From LMUY01 sp964245075 (GTDB lineage Bacteria > Pseudomonadota > Alphaproteobacteria > Acetobacterales > Acetobacteraceae): a DNA stretch of 64,000 nucleotides. Numbering within the stretch: the first letter of the stretch is position 1; every line of letters starts with the position of its first letter. Location: positions 18,720 through 82,719 of the forward strand of contig CAXTLC010000007.1 in NCBI GenBank assembly GCA_964245075.1, in the 5' to 3' direction. Both the position numbers and the translations under genes were made by a program. Of this stretch, positions 55,053 to 63,687 are shown piece after piece. The notes under the pieces are model-generated. The model was given only the letters and a program-made list of their open reading frames with translations, searched no databases and was not told the DNA's origin.

Positions 55053-56705
55053 CTACGGCTGGGCAGCGCCGCGCACGTGGTCGAGCACACGCCCTGGGTC
55101 GGCGGAACGGGCGTCGCCGTGCCAGGCGATGTGCTGGTCCGGCCGGATCAGCGCCAGCCCCGATCCGTACAGACCGGGCGGCGGCGCGCTCCTGAGCACC
55201 GATAGCGGCATCCGCCGCTCGCCTGCCGCCGCCGTCCAGGCGTCGAGCCGGTCGCCGTCGCCGAAATCGACGAGGGAGAACCCCTTGCCGAGCCCGTCAT
55301 GGAAAGTGCGGCCCTCGCCGAGGGGGAAGTCGGGCGCGCGTGCGCCGGGCCGGTCGCGAGGGAGATAGGTGGTCCAGCTATCGGCCGGCGCGGGCGTGCC
55401 GTCCGCCCAGACGATCGGCGAGTTCTCGTACGTTTCACCGAGTTGCAGGCCGACGGTCGCAAACTCCTCGAGGTCGTCGGCTTCCACGAAGGCGCCGAAG
55501 GCGCGGCGTCGCGCCTCGGCCTCGGCCCCGTCCGCCTCGATGTCGGCGGGCAAGGCCCACTGTCCCTTCCGCTTGGAGCACTTGACGCCGATCTGCGTGT
55601 TGCGGAGCCCGATCGGCCGCCGTTCCGCCTCGTAGGTCGAGATCAGGGCCTCGCCGCCCCAACCCTCGTACAGCGCGGCCAGCTTCCAGCCGATGTTCAC
55701 GGCGTCGCCGATGCCGGTGTTCATCCCGAAACCGCCCAGCGGCGTGAACAGATGGGCGGCATCACCCGCCAGCAGGATGCGCGCCGACTGGTAGCGGTCC
55801 GCATTGAGCGCCAGGCCGCCGGTCCACGGGCCGAAGTTGATGATCTCGTAAGGGATGTCCTGCCCGAACACCGAGCGCAGCATCGCCGCGTGATCGACCT
55901 GCTCCCAGGTCAGGCCATCGGGCACCTGGGCGTGGACGATCCAGCGCTCACGCCCGTCCTGCGCGAAGACGAAGGCCCGGAGGTCGTGATTGATGATCCA
56001 GGTGAGCACGGCGGGACGGCGCCCGCTCCTGGCCAGCAGGTCCGGCGCACGCAGGAAGTAGGTCAGCATCGCGCCGGAGACGAAAGTGCCCCGCGCGTCC
56101 ACGGCGATCCGCTCGCCCTGCATCACGGCGCCGACCGTCTTGCGGGCCAGGCTGCGCGCCCCGTCCGCCGCCACGAGGTATTGCGCCGAGACCTCGACGG
56201 TTTCGTTGCCGCCGACTTGCTGGATCTGGGCCGTGATGCCGTCCGCGTGCTCGGTGATGCCCAGCACGCGCCAGCCGAAGCGGACATCGACGCTGGCTTG
56301 AAGCTCCGCGTTCCGCCTCAGGACCGGTTCGAGGAACAGTTGCGAGATCGACACGCTGCCCTCGGCCGACAGGAACTGGTCGCCCGCTGCCGTGACGCCC
56401 GTGCCGGCGCGCGCCCGCAACAGGTCGATCCGGCCGAACTCCTTGCCGCAGAACCGCGTGGCATAGGCCACGTGGGGCAGCGTGTCCGCGAGCGGCGCCG
56501 AGCCGCGCACCTCGGCGGCGATGCCAAGCCTGCGGAAATGCTCCATCGAGCGCGCGTTGGTGGTGTTGCACCGTGGATGCGTCGCCGTTTCCAGGTTTTC
56601 GGTGACGAGGATGGCCGGCACGCCCCGCCAGCCCAGTTCGACGGCTGCGGACAGCCCGACTGGCCCGCCGCCGATGATGAGGGCGAACGTTTGCAGCCGC
56701 GTCAT
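55053..56705 (-). CDS. FAD-dependent aromatic hydroxylase (class A flavoprotein monooxygenase)
   Basis: A 550-residue monooxygenase of the PheA/MhpA/TfdB type: FAD-binding GGGPVG (12-17), DG motif LVAADGARS (177-185), and GDAAHLFTPLGGFGMNTG (314-331). A C-terminal thioredoxin-like domain is present. It should insert oxygen into a phenolic ring using NAD(P)H, making a catechol for the dioxygenase encoded divergently at 57684. It is the first gene of the minus-strand unit. Confidence 0.9.
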   Translation of the reverse strand: MTRLQTFALIIGGGPVGLSAAVELGWRGVPAILVTENLETATHPRCNTTNARSMEHFRRLGIAAEVRGSAPLADTLPHVAYATRFCGKEFGRIDLLRARAGTGVTAAGDQFLSAEGSVSISQLFLEPVLRRNAELQASVDVRFGWRVLGITEHADGITAQIQQVGGNETVEVSAQYLVAADGARSLARKTVGAVMQGERIAVDARGTFVSGAMLTYFLRAPDLLARSGRRPAVLTWIINHDLRAFVFAQDGRERWIVHAQVPDGLTWEQVDHAAMLRSVFGQDIPYEIINFGPWTGGLALNADRYQSARILLAGDAAHLFTPLGGFGMNTGIGDAVNIGWKLAALYEGWGGEALISTYEAERRPIGLRNTQIGVKCSKRKGQWALPADIEADGAEAEARRRAFGAFVEADDLEEFATVGLQLGETYENSPIVWADGTPAPADSWTTYLPRDRPGARAPDFPLGEGRTFHDGLGKGFSLVDFGDGDRLDAWTAAAGERRMPLSVLRSAPPPGLYGSGLALIRPDQHIAWHGDARSADPGRVLDHVRGAAQP

Positions 56706-56759
56706 GCCGCTTGTCTCCCGATTCGGAGCTCCGCTGCCAGTCCCATGTTGCGTTCCCTA

Positions 56760-56836
56760 CCTGTCGAAACTTCTTGCTCTTTCCCCGTATTGTCGGTAAT
56801 CGCAATCAGAAGCAACATATATCGACAGGTTTCGAC
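56760..56836. promoter_or_regulatory. inverted motif pair in the divergent promoter region
   Basis: CCTGTCGAAAC (56760-56770) and CGACAGGTTTCGAC (56823-56836) contain each other's reverse-complement halves (CCTGTCG/CGACAGG and GTCGAAAC/GTTTCGAC). They flank the 131-bp region between the divergent FAD hydroxylase and SDR genes. The right copy abuts the SDR GTG. A shared regulator site for both operons is likely. Confidence 0.5.
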
Positions 56837-57616
56837 GTGGATCTGGGATTATCGGGCCGCAAGGCGATCGTTTGTGCCTCTTCCCAGGGTCTCGGCCTGG
56901 CTTGTGCCGCATCGCTTGCGCGCGAAGGCTGCGCCGTTGTCCTGAACGGGCGGGATCAGTCGCGGCTCGACCAGGCGGCGGCTTCGCTCGAGGGGACCGC
57001 GCGCGGCCCGGTCCGGACGGTTTGCGCCGACCTGAACCGGCCCGAAGGACGCCGCCGCCTGATCGAGAGCTGCCCGGACCCCGACATCCTCGTCAACAAC
57101 AACCGTGGCCCGTCGCCGGGGAAGTTCGACCAGTTCAGCGAGGGGGATTGGCTGGAAGCGGTGGAGGCGAACATGCTTGCGCCGCTCATGATGATCCAGG
57201 GCGTGCTGGCAGGCATGCGGGCGCGCAGGTTCGGCCGCATCGTCAACATAACGTCGGCCATGGTGAAAACGCCGCGCCCGGGCATGGAGCTGTCCACGGC
57301 GGCGAGGGCCGGGCTGACCGCCGCCTCCAAGGCGGTGTCGATCAGCAGCGCGATCGACAACGTGACGATCAACAACCTGTTGCCGGAACGGATCGACACC
57401 GACCGGCAGCGGTTCATGGCCGAGCGCATGATGGCGCAGGATGGGATCGGCATGGAGGAGGCGAGGCGGCGCATATCGGACACCCTGCCCGCCAAGCGCT
57501 TCGGGCGGGTCGAGGAGTTCGCCGATGCCTGCGCGTTCCTGTGCTCCGTCCAGGCCGGCTTCATCACGGGACAGAACATCCAGGTCGATGGCGGCAGCTA
57601 CCCAGGCCTGGTCTGA
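56837..57616 (+). CDS. SDR-fold oxidoreductase lacking the catalytic tyrosine
   Basis: A 259-residue SDR: cofactor loop CASSQGLGLACA (near 14-25), then NNNRGPSPGKFDQFSEGDW in the NNAG region, and VNITSAMVKTPRPGMELSTAARAGLTAASKAVS where YxxxK is expected, with no Tyr. This matches a 3-oxoacyl-ACP-reductase-like SDR subgroup that replaces the standard active site. It may still bind NAD(P) and act on a CoA or aromatic intermediate by another mechanism. The GTG at 56837 abuts the inverted motif. Confidence 0.82.
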   Translation: MDLGLSGRKAIVCASSQGLGLACAASLAREGCAVVLNGRDQSRLDQAAASLEGTARGPVRTVCADLNRPEGRRRLIESCPDPDILVNNNRGPSPGKFDQFSEGDWLEAVEANMLAPLMMIQGVLAGMRARRFGRIVNITSAMVKTPRPGMELSTAARAGLTAASKAVSISSAIDNVTINNLLPERIDTDRQRFMAERMMAQDGIGMEEARRRISDTLPAKRFGRVEEFADACAFLCSVQAGFITGQNIQVDGGSYPGLV

Positions 57617-57683
57617 CACGAGCCACGCGCCCCTGCGGGCAATGGGCTTTCGAGCATCGGGCATACGAGCATTGGGGGTATAG

Positions 57684-58673
57684 ATGGCTCTTCCGAAACC
57701 GGCCTTGGATCCAGCGTTCAACACCACCCGCGCCAGCCATGTCGTGCTGCGCGTCACCGACCTGCCGGCGAGCCGCGCGTTCTACGTGGACACGCTCGGC
57801 TTCGCGGTCAGCGACGACGAGCCGGGCCGGCTGTCCCTGCGCGGGCTCGAGGAGGGCTGCCATCACAGCCTCGTGCTGGAGCAGGCGTCCGCGCCATCCT
57901 GTGCCCGCATCGGCATGCGCGTGCGCACGGAGGACGACCTCGACCGGGCGTTGGCCTACTTCAGGATGGAGGGCCTGCCTGCGCGCGAGGTGGATGTCGC
58001 GAACCAGGGCCGCACGATACATGTCAATGACGTGACCGGCACCCCGCTCGAGTTCTGCGCGAGCATGCCGACGCGCCCGCGCCTGATCCTCGCCACCGCA
58101 GCCCAGAAAGGCGCCTGCCCGCAGCGGCTGGACCACTTCCAGGTTGGCACGCCGCGCGTGCGCCAGGCGCTCGACGCCTACATGGCCATGGGCTTCCGCC
58201 TTTCGGAGTACATCGTGGCCGACGGCACGGACGACCCGGCGATCGTGTTCCTGCAACGCAAGGGCAACCCGCACGACATCGTCTTTGCCACCGGCCCCGG
58301 CCCCCGCCTCCACCACGCAGCCTTCATGGTGCCCGAGTCCGGCCATCTGATGATCGCCTGCGACCGGCTCGCGGAGAACGGCTTCGGCCGCTCCGTCGAG
58401 TTCGGCCCAGGCCGCCACTTCGGGCCAGGCTATGCGCGGTTCGTCTATATCCGCGACCCCGACGGCCATCGGATCGAGCTGTTCACCACCCACTACCAAA
58501 CCATGGACTGCGAGGACGACCCGATCCGCTGGGACTTCTCGCAGCTTGCGGCGGTGGGATGGGGCGCCCCCCCGCCGGCGTCGTGGTTCAGCGAGGCGTC
58601 AGTGTTCGACGGCATTGATGTCGCCGGGTCGGCCGATGGCCACAACCTGGCCGACATGCTCGTGCAGGCATAG
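57684..58673 (+). CDS. extradiol ring-cleavage dioxygenase, homoprotocatechuate-2,3-dioxygenase-like
   Basis: A 329-residue two-module VOC dioxygenase. The C-terminal module has the full Fe/Mn triad at His151 (RLDHFQV), His211 (LHHAAFMV) and Glu265 (HRIELFTTHYQTMD), nearly superposable with His155/His214/Glu267 of Brevibacterium HPCD. The N-terminal module has a typical SHVVLRVTDL start. It should open a catechol such as homoprotocatechuate next to a hydroxyl. It follows the SDR gene by 67 bases with short repeats between. Confidence 0.88.
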   Translation: MALPKPALDPAFNTTRASHVVLRVTDLPASRAFYVDTLGFAVSDDEPGRLSLRGLEEGCHHSLVLEQASAPSCARIGMRVRTEDDLDRALAYFRMEGLPAREVDVANQGRTIHVNDVTGTPLEFCASMPTRPRLILATAAQKGACPQRLDHFQVGTPRVRQALDAYMAMGFRLSEYIVADGTDDPAIVFLQRKGNPHDIVFATGPGPRLHHAAFMVPESGHLMIACDRLAENGFGRSVEFGPGRHFGPGYARFVYIRDPDGHRIELFTTHYQTMDCEDDPIRWDFSQLAAVGWGAPPPASWFSEASVFDGIDVAGSADGHNLADMLVQA

Positions 58674-58713
58674 GAACGCAGGCCGTGGACAGCCCGCCAC
58701 GGGGTGGCCCAGG

Positions 58714-58785
58714 AAGCGCTCCAGGGCGCGACCCAGGGCGCGACCCAGGGCGCGACCCAGGGAGCGATCCAGGGAGCGATCCGTT
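58714..58785. repeat. 12-bp tandem repeat, six copies
   Basis: Six 12-bp units of GCGCGACCCAGG type (58726-58761 exact three times, outer copies changed to GAGCGATCC or AAGCGCTCC) between the dioxygenase stop and the dehydrogenase start. Confidence 0.85.
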
Positions 58786-58821
58786 GCGCGCCCAGGCGAA
58801 AGCGGCAGCGTGGACGACACG

Positions 58822-59883
58822 ATGAAGGCGGTGCGGCTCCATGCCTACGGTGGGCCAGAAGTCCTGTCGTACGGCGACTACCCGCTCCCGGCGATGGCAC
58901 CCGGGGACGTGCTGGTGCGCGTTCTCGCAACCACCATCTCGCTGTTCGACGTCAAGTACCGGCGCGGCGAGATCAAGGGCTTCGGCCTGATGGGCCGCCG
59001 CACCTTCTCCCTGCCGATGCAGCTGGGCAGGGACACTGCCGGCATCGTGGAGGCGGTGGGCGAGCAGGTGCGGACGTTCAAGCCCGGCGAGCGGGTGATC
59101 GGCCTCACGTCCCCGGCGAACCCATTGTCGCCGCTGACGGTTCGCGGGCTGGGCAACCTGTCCACGGACATCGACATCCCTGGGCACACGATGTTCGGCA
59201 GCAACGCCCAGTTCGTCGCGCGCCCCGAGTCCTACTGGATGGCGTTGCCCGACGGGGTGGATTACACGGCGGCGGCCGCGACCCTGTGGTCCTACGGCAC
59301 GTCGCACCGCATCCTCATGGACCGGCTGGGCGCCCGCATGGGCGACACCATCCTCGTCGTCGGCGGCTCGGGCGGCATGGGATCGGCCACGCTGGACCTG
59401 GCGCGGGCAATGGGTGTGAGGGTCGCAGCCGTGACCCGGTCGCAGGACAAGGTCGGATTCCTGCGCGAGCGCGGCGTGACCGACGTGTTCGTCCTGCCCC
59501 AGGATGACGCCGTGGCCGCCATCCGCTCGATCGCCCAGCCGCTTGGGCTGGACGGCGCGGTCGAGTACAGCGGCGACCCGGACATGCTGCGCCTGTGCCT
59601 GGACGTGCTACGGCCCGGCGGCACGCTCGTGCCCGTGGCCGGAGAGGCCTCGGCCCGCCCGATGCCAATAACGGCCGGCGATTGCGTCCGGTTGGAGTTG
59701 AATATCCGCGGTGCCCGGGGCTGCACCGTCAACGACCAGCGTGCGGTGCTCGCTTTGCTTGCCCAGGGCAGGATCAGCCCCGCCATCCACGCCGTGATGC
59801 CGATGTCGGATATCGCCTCGGCTCACCGCGCCCTCGAAAAGGGAGGCATCACCGGACGGATCGTGCTCGACCCCTGGGCTTGA
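58822..59883 (+). CDS. zinc-independent medium-chain dehydrogenase/quinone oxidoreductase
   Basis: A 353-residue MDR protein: MKAVRLHAYGGPEVLSYGDYPLPAMAPGDVLVRV is the standard start, and VVGGSGGMGSATLDLARAMG is the NADPH-binding loop. The structural and catalytic zinc cysteines of alcohol dehydrogenases are absent, so a quinone-oxidoreductase or enoyl-reductase role is more likely. The ATG at 58822 is chosen; an in-frame ORF begins further upstream within the repeat zone. It is the last gene of the divergent plus-strand unit. Confidence 0.87.
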   Translation: MKAVRLHAYGGPEVLSYGDYPLPAMAPGDVLVRVLATTISLFDVKYRRGEIKGFGLMGRRTFSLPMQLGRDTAGIVEAVGEQVRTFKPGERVIGLTSPANPLSPLTVRGLGNLSTDIDIPGHTMFGSNAQFVARPESYWMALPDGVDYTAAAATLWSYGTSHRILMDRLGARMGDTILVVGGSGGMGSATLDLARAMGVRVAAVTRSQDKVGFLRERGVTDVFVLPQDDAVAAIRSIAQPLGLDGAVEYSGDPDMLRLCLDVLRPGGTLVPVAGEASARPMPITAGDCVRLELNIRGARGCTVNDQRAVLALLAQGRISPAIHAVMPMSDIASAHRALEKGGITGRIVLDPWA

Positions 59884-59945
59884 TCCCGGGCGAAAAGAGC
59901 GGGTAGCCGTGCTGCCGGGTCATGTCTCGCATGAGGTGACCCGCC

Positions 59946-60420
59946 TTGGTGGGGCCTTACTCACCCGAGTCCCGTCGTCAGATGGTCGGTTTGGTCCGTG
60001 CCGGACGATCCGCTGATGATCTTGCCCGCGAGTTCGAGCCGACTGCGCAGCCGATGGGCGCCTGGATCGCCCTGGTTGACCGTCAAGAGGGCCGCTGGGA
60101 GGAGGGCGACGCCCTGGGCATGGCCGCGCGCGACGAGTTGGGCCGCTTGCGGCGTGAGAACAGGCGTCTGCGGTTGGAGTGCACACGGAGCGCCGCGCGT
60201 CCATGGCGAGCTGCCGGGCGAAGTTGCCCAAGGCTCCGCGCGCGCAGCACGGGGAATGGCAACGGAGGGCGGGGGGTAGGAGCACGGCCGCAAGCGGGCC
60301 GCGCGCCTGATGCGGCACGCTGGGCTTGTCTTTGGTGCCAGCGTTGCGGGGAATGCCCCGTGCGGGTGGACGGGGACCAGGGCGACCCGTTCAGCGGCAG
60401 GCCATGGCGGGCCAAGCTGC
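59946..60420 (+). pseudogene. IS3-family transposase remnant (OrfA and OrfB fragments)
   Basis: The frame at 59946 carries an OrfA-like helix-turn-helix segment (SPESRRQMVGLVRAGRSADDLAREFEP, then ARDELGRLRRENRRLRLE). Further on, in other frames, are OrfB pieces: GAPRVHGEL near 60200 and EHGRKRAARLMRHAGLV near 60285. The reading frame changes and most of the DDE domain is missing. No terminal inverted repeats could be assigned. Confidence 0.75.
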
Positions 60421-60464
60421 GACCGTGACGCCGCAAGCGGCCGAGGCGAAGACAGTCAATGGCT

Positions 60465-60686
60465 TCACGGCAGCAGGGCCGGTCTCTTGGGAGGGACAGA
60501 CGGCGAGTCCTGCTTCGCGCTTTTGGCAATGATCGACAGAAGGCCATCGGGCAACAGGCGTTGCGGTCGCAAAGCGTCCTCGATCGGCGCCGCGAGCCAG
60601 GCATCGCACTCCTCGGGCATGGCCTTGGGGTGAAGCGGACCCACGACGGCGTTCGGCTTGCAAGTCAGGAACGCAGACAGCTCCAC
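60465..60686 (-). pseudogene. YedK/SRAP (SOS response-associated peptidase) C-terminal fragment
   Basis: FLTCKPNAVVGPLHPKAMP followed directly by EECDAWLAAPIEDALRPQRLLPDGLLSIIAK matches the C-terminal part of YedK/HMCES-type SRAP proteins (normally ...HPKAMPVILTTPEECDxWL...). About six residues between AMP and EEC are missing (in-frame), and the N-terminal catalytic Cys2 region is absent, so it cannot be a working enzyme. Confidence 0.65.
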
Positions 60687-60689
60687 CTA

Positions 60690-61110
60690 CAGCCAGGCGG
60701 GACAGAACTACGGCACCGCGCTGCTCTGGACCCTGCTGCTGCTGGTACTGGTGCTCTATGTCAATCAGGAGATGGTGCTGCGCTTGGGCGCCGTGACCGG
60801 GGTCGGCCATGCCCGGCTGATCCTGGAGCGCTTTGGCAGGTTCTGGGGCGCCTTCAGCGTCATCGACCTGTTCATCCTGAACGGGCTGACCATCGTGACC
60901 GAGTTCATCGGCATCAATCTCGCGCTCAGCTACCTCGGTGTCCCCCGGGCGCGGGGCATCCTGGTCGCCGCGGACGTGGTGATCGCGGCGGTGAGCACCG
61001 GCAGCTTCCGCCGTTTCGAGCGGCTCTCGCTGGCACTCTGCGCCTTCAGCCTGCTTCTTGTCCCGTGTTCCTCGTGGCGCACCCGCCGCTGACGGCGGCG
61101 GCACGCGATC
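60690..61110 (+). pseudogene. NRAMP-family metal transporter fragment
   Basis: STYSQAGQNYGTALLWTLLLLVLVLYVNQEMVLRLGAVTGVGHARLILERFGRFWGAFSVIDLF, then ILNGLTIVTEFIGINLALSYLGVP, clearly belong to the NRAMP Mn/Fe transporter fold (helices 1b to about 5). The frame shifts at about 61062 (VPVFLVAHPPLT continues in another frame) and the protein is then lost. No start is present. The full family length is about 400-450 residues; this covers about 135. Confidence 0.8.
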
Positions 61111-61656
61111 TGGTCGCTCCACGTCTACTCGCGCGGCCTGTTCGGCAGCCATGCCCAGGCGGCCGCACTGGCGCAGGCGACTGGAACCACGCCGGACATC
61201 CAGGCGGTCCGCCGCTTCCGCGGCAAGGGCGGCGGCAGCGTCAACGTCGGGCAGGCCGTCACCGGGGACCTCGGCTTCTTCTTCCGGGCTGGCGTGCAGG
61301 ACGGCACCAGCTCGGTCGCCAGCTACACCGACATCGACAACACCGTCTCGTTCGGTCTTTCGCTCGCTGGCAAGCGGTGGAACCGGCCGGACGACACCGT
61401 GGGCATAGGGTTCGCGCGCAACGACATCACGCGGCACTTCAAGAATTACCTGAACGCCGGCGGGCTCGGCATCCTGGTTGGCGACGGCAAGCTGCCGAAC
61501 TCCGGGCCGGAGCACGTACTGGAAGCGTTCTACAGCCTTGCGGTGTACAAGGGCGTCAACATCACCGCCGACTACCAGTTCATCGCCAATCCCGCCTACA
61601 ACCGTGACCGTGGCCCGGTGAACTTCCTCGGCACGCGCCTGCACGCCCAGTTCTGA
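61105..61656 (+). pseudogene. carbohydrate porin OprB C-terminal fragment
   Basis: AQATGTTPDIQAVRRFRGKGGGSVNVGQAVTGDLGFFFRAGVQDG and the conserved end RPDDTVGIGFARNDITRHFKNYLNAGGLGILVGDG ... YQFIANPAYNRDRGPVNFLGTRLHAQF are the last third of an OprB-type outer-membrane porin. The frame is open to its normal stop but there is no N-terminal half, signal peptide or start. It abuts the NRAMP fragment directly. Confidence 0.8.
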
Positions 61657-61683
61657 ACCTTGTCCGCAGAAGCGTTGGAGGCG

Positions 61684-61878
61684 GTGTTGATCAAAGCCGG
61701 TGCTGTTTTTCTGCTGCTGATGCCGCCTGTTCCGGTCCTGGCCACGGGGAGCGGCCATGGCGGGCCAACGCCGGCATGCCGCAAGGGCTGCAAGCCGTTG
61801 TCGCCGGCGCAGCTCAAGCAGCTGCGGCGACACCCGAGCGAACTTCCGCCGCAAATCGGCGGAGCACAGGTGCGATGA
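61684..61878 (+). CDS. small exported protein upstream of the Na/Pi symporter
   Basis: A 64-residue frame: signal-like VLIKAGAVFLLLMPPVPVLATG, then a basic segment GPTPACRKGCKPLSPAQLKQLRR. Its stop overlaps the symporter ATG (ATGA at 61875-61878), which argues for translation. A TTG at 61660 lengthens the frame without a hydrophobic start. No family recognised; possibly a periplasmic accessory of the symporter. Confidence 0.55.
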   Translation: MLIKAGAVFLLLMPPVPVLATGSGHGGPTPACRKGCKPLSPAQLKQLRRHPSELPPQIGGAQVR

Positions 61879-63581
61879 TCGCGACCGTCGCCCTCGTGGA
61901 GTTGGTCGGCTACGTGGTCCTGCTGCTGTGGGGCACGCACATGGTCCAGAGCGGCATCGTGCGTGCCTTCGGGGCCAAGCTCCGCAGCGTCATCGGCAGG
62001 ACCTTGCGAAACCGGTTCGCCGCGGTCGGGGCCGGCGTGATCGTGACCGCGCTGCTCCAAAGCAGCACGGCGACCGCCATGATGACGACATCGCTCGCCG
62101 CAAGCGGGATGGTGGCGCTCGTCCCGGCGCTTGCGGTCATGCTGGGCGCCAACATCGGCACGGCGCTGATCGTGAAGGCCTTGTCCTTCGACGTCTCCTG
62201 GGTGGCGCCGCTGCTGCTGATCGCTGGCTACGTCGCTTTCCGGCGCGGACGCCGGGGCATGCCGCACGATCTCGGGCGCGTCGGCATCGGGCTCGGGCTG
62301 ATGCTTCTCGCCCTGCACCAGCTCGTCGTCACCATCCAGCCGGTGCGGACGGCGCCGGTGCTGGGCGAGTTGCTTGGCGCCCTGACCCACGAGCCGCTGC
62401 TGGACCTGGCCCTGGCGGCGTTGCTCACCTGGGCGGCCCACTCCAGCATCGCGGTGATGCTGCTGATCGCCTCGCTGGCCGCCGGCAACGTCATCACGCC
62501 CGTCGCGGCCATGGCGCTCGTGCTTGGCGCCAATCTTGGAGGCGCCGTCCCGCCCGTTCTGGAGGCGGCGGCCACAGACCCGGCGAGCCGCCGTCTGCCG
62601 GTCGGCAACCTGGCGTTCCGCGCCGTCGGGTGCCTGGTGGCGCTGCCCTTCGCGCACCCGATCGCCGGGGCGCTATGGCGGCTTGATCCGGACCCGTCCG
62701 CGTCCGTGGTCAACTTCCACATCGCGTTCAACCTGGTCCTGGCAATCGTCTTCGTCGGGGTGCTCGATCCTGTCAGCCGCCTCCTCGTCCGTGCGCTGCC
62801 GGACAAGAAGGCGAAGGCCAATGAAGCGGCACAGCCGTTGTATCTCGAAGAAGGCGCGCTGGACACGCCGTATCTGGCACTCACCAACGCATCCCGTGAA
62901 GCGCTGCACATGGCGGACTTGGTCGAAGCCATGCTCAGGCGGCTTCTGGAGGCGCTGGCCGGGAACGACGCCGACGCCATCAAGGACCTGGCGCGGACGG
63001 GAAAGGCGCTGGACCGGCTGCAAGAGGCATTGAAAGCCTATCTGACGCAGCTTGGCACGGACGGGCTGTCCGAAACCGATGCAAGACGCCACGGGCTGGT
63101 TTTGGAGTTCGCCGTCAATCTCGGGCATGCGGGCGACATCATCGAGCGAGGCTTGGCCGACATTGCCACACGCAAGGCGAAACGCGGTCTGGCCTTCACC
63201 AAGGAGGACGCAGCCGATCTCCACGATTTCCACGGGCGCGTCCTCGACGATCTTCGGTTGGCGGCATCCACCTTCATGACGGAGGATCCCCGCTCCGCGC
63301 AGACCTTGTTGGACGCGAAGCGACACCTGAATGCCATGGAGCGGGCAAGCGGGCGAAGGCATCTCGGCCGCCTGGAAGCGGGAAGGATGGACGCCAGCAC
63401 GCTCCACCTCGCGGTCCTGCGCGATCTCCGGCGCGTGAATTCACACGTGGCGTCGGTCGCATACGATGTGCTGGAGCTGACCGACCCCTTCGACGCCGGG
63501 CAGGAACCAGCCTCGGGCATCGACGAGTTCCCCGCTGTCGCAGATGCCTCGGAGGCTGCCCCGGGGGAGCCGCGCGTCTAA
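61875..63581 (+). CDS. Na/Pi symporter family protein with PhoU-like domain
   Basis: A 568-residue NptA/YjbB-type transporter: two inverted SLC34-like repeats with TALLQSSTATAMMTTSLAASG (near residue 60) and LLTWAAHSSIAVMLLIASLAAG (near 190), the QSST and SS motifs of phosphate symporters, and GANIGTALIVKA. The C-terminal 250 residues are helical and PhoU-like (ALHMADLVEAMLRRLLEAL, NLGHAGDIIERGL). The ATG at 61875 overlaps the small gene's stop. It is the only intact gene in this fragment-rich zone. Confidence 0.9.
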   Translation: MIATVALVELVGYVVLLLWGTHMVQSGIVRAFGAKLRSVIGRTLRNRFAAVGAGVIVTALLQSSTATAMMTTSLAASGMVALVPALAVMLGANIGTALIVKALSFDVSWVAPLLLIAGYVAFRRGRRGMPHDLGRVGIGLGLMLLALHQLVVTIQPVRTAPVLGELLGALTHEPLLDLALAALLTWAAHSSIAVMLLIASLAAGNVITPVAAMALVLGANLGGAVPPVLEAAATDPASRRLPVGNLAFRAVGCLVALPFAHPIAGALWRLDPDPSASVVNFHIAFNLVLAIVFVGVLDPVSRLLVRALPDKKAKANEAAQPLYLEEGALDTPYLALTNASREALHMADLVEAMLRRLLEALAGNDADAIKDLARTGKALDRLQEALKAYLTQLGTDGLSETDARRHGLVLEFAVNLGHAGDIIERGLADIATRKAKRGLAFTKEDAADLHDFHGRVLDDLRLAASTFMTEDPRSAQTLLDAKRHLNAMERASGRRHLGRLEAGRMDASTLHLAVLRDLRRVNSHVASVAYDVLELTDPFDAGQEPASGIDEFPAVADASEAAPGEPRV

Positions 63582-63687
63582 GCCGTCCCTCTGGCATGAA
63601 GCTGGCAGGCTGGCGTACAACACGCTCCATGGGGCGCTGCGGAGCTGTGCCGTGAAAGCCAAGGTGATGCCACGGCCGGCTTGAGTT

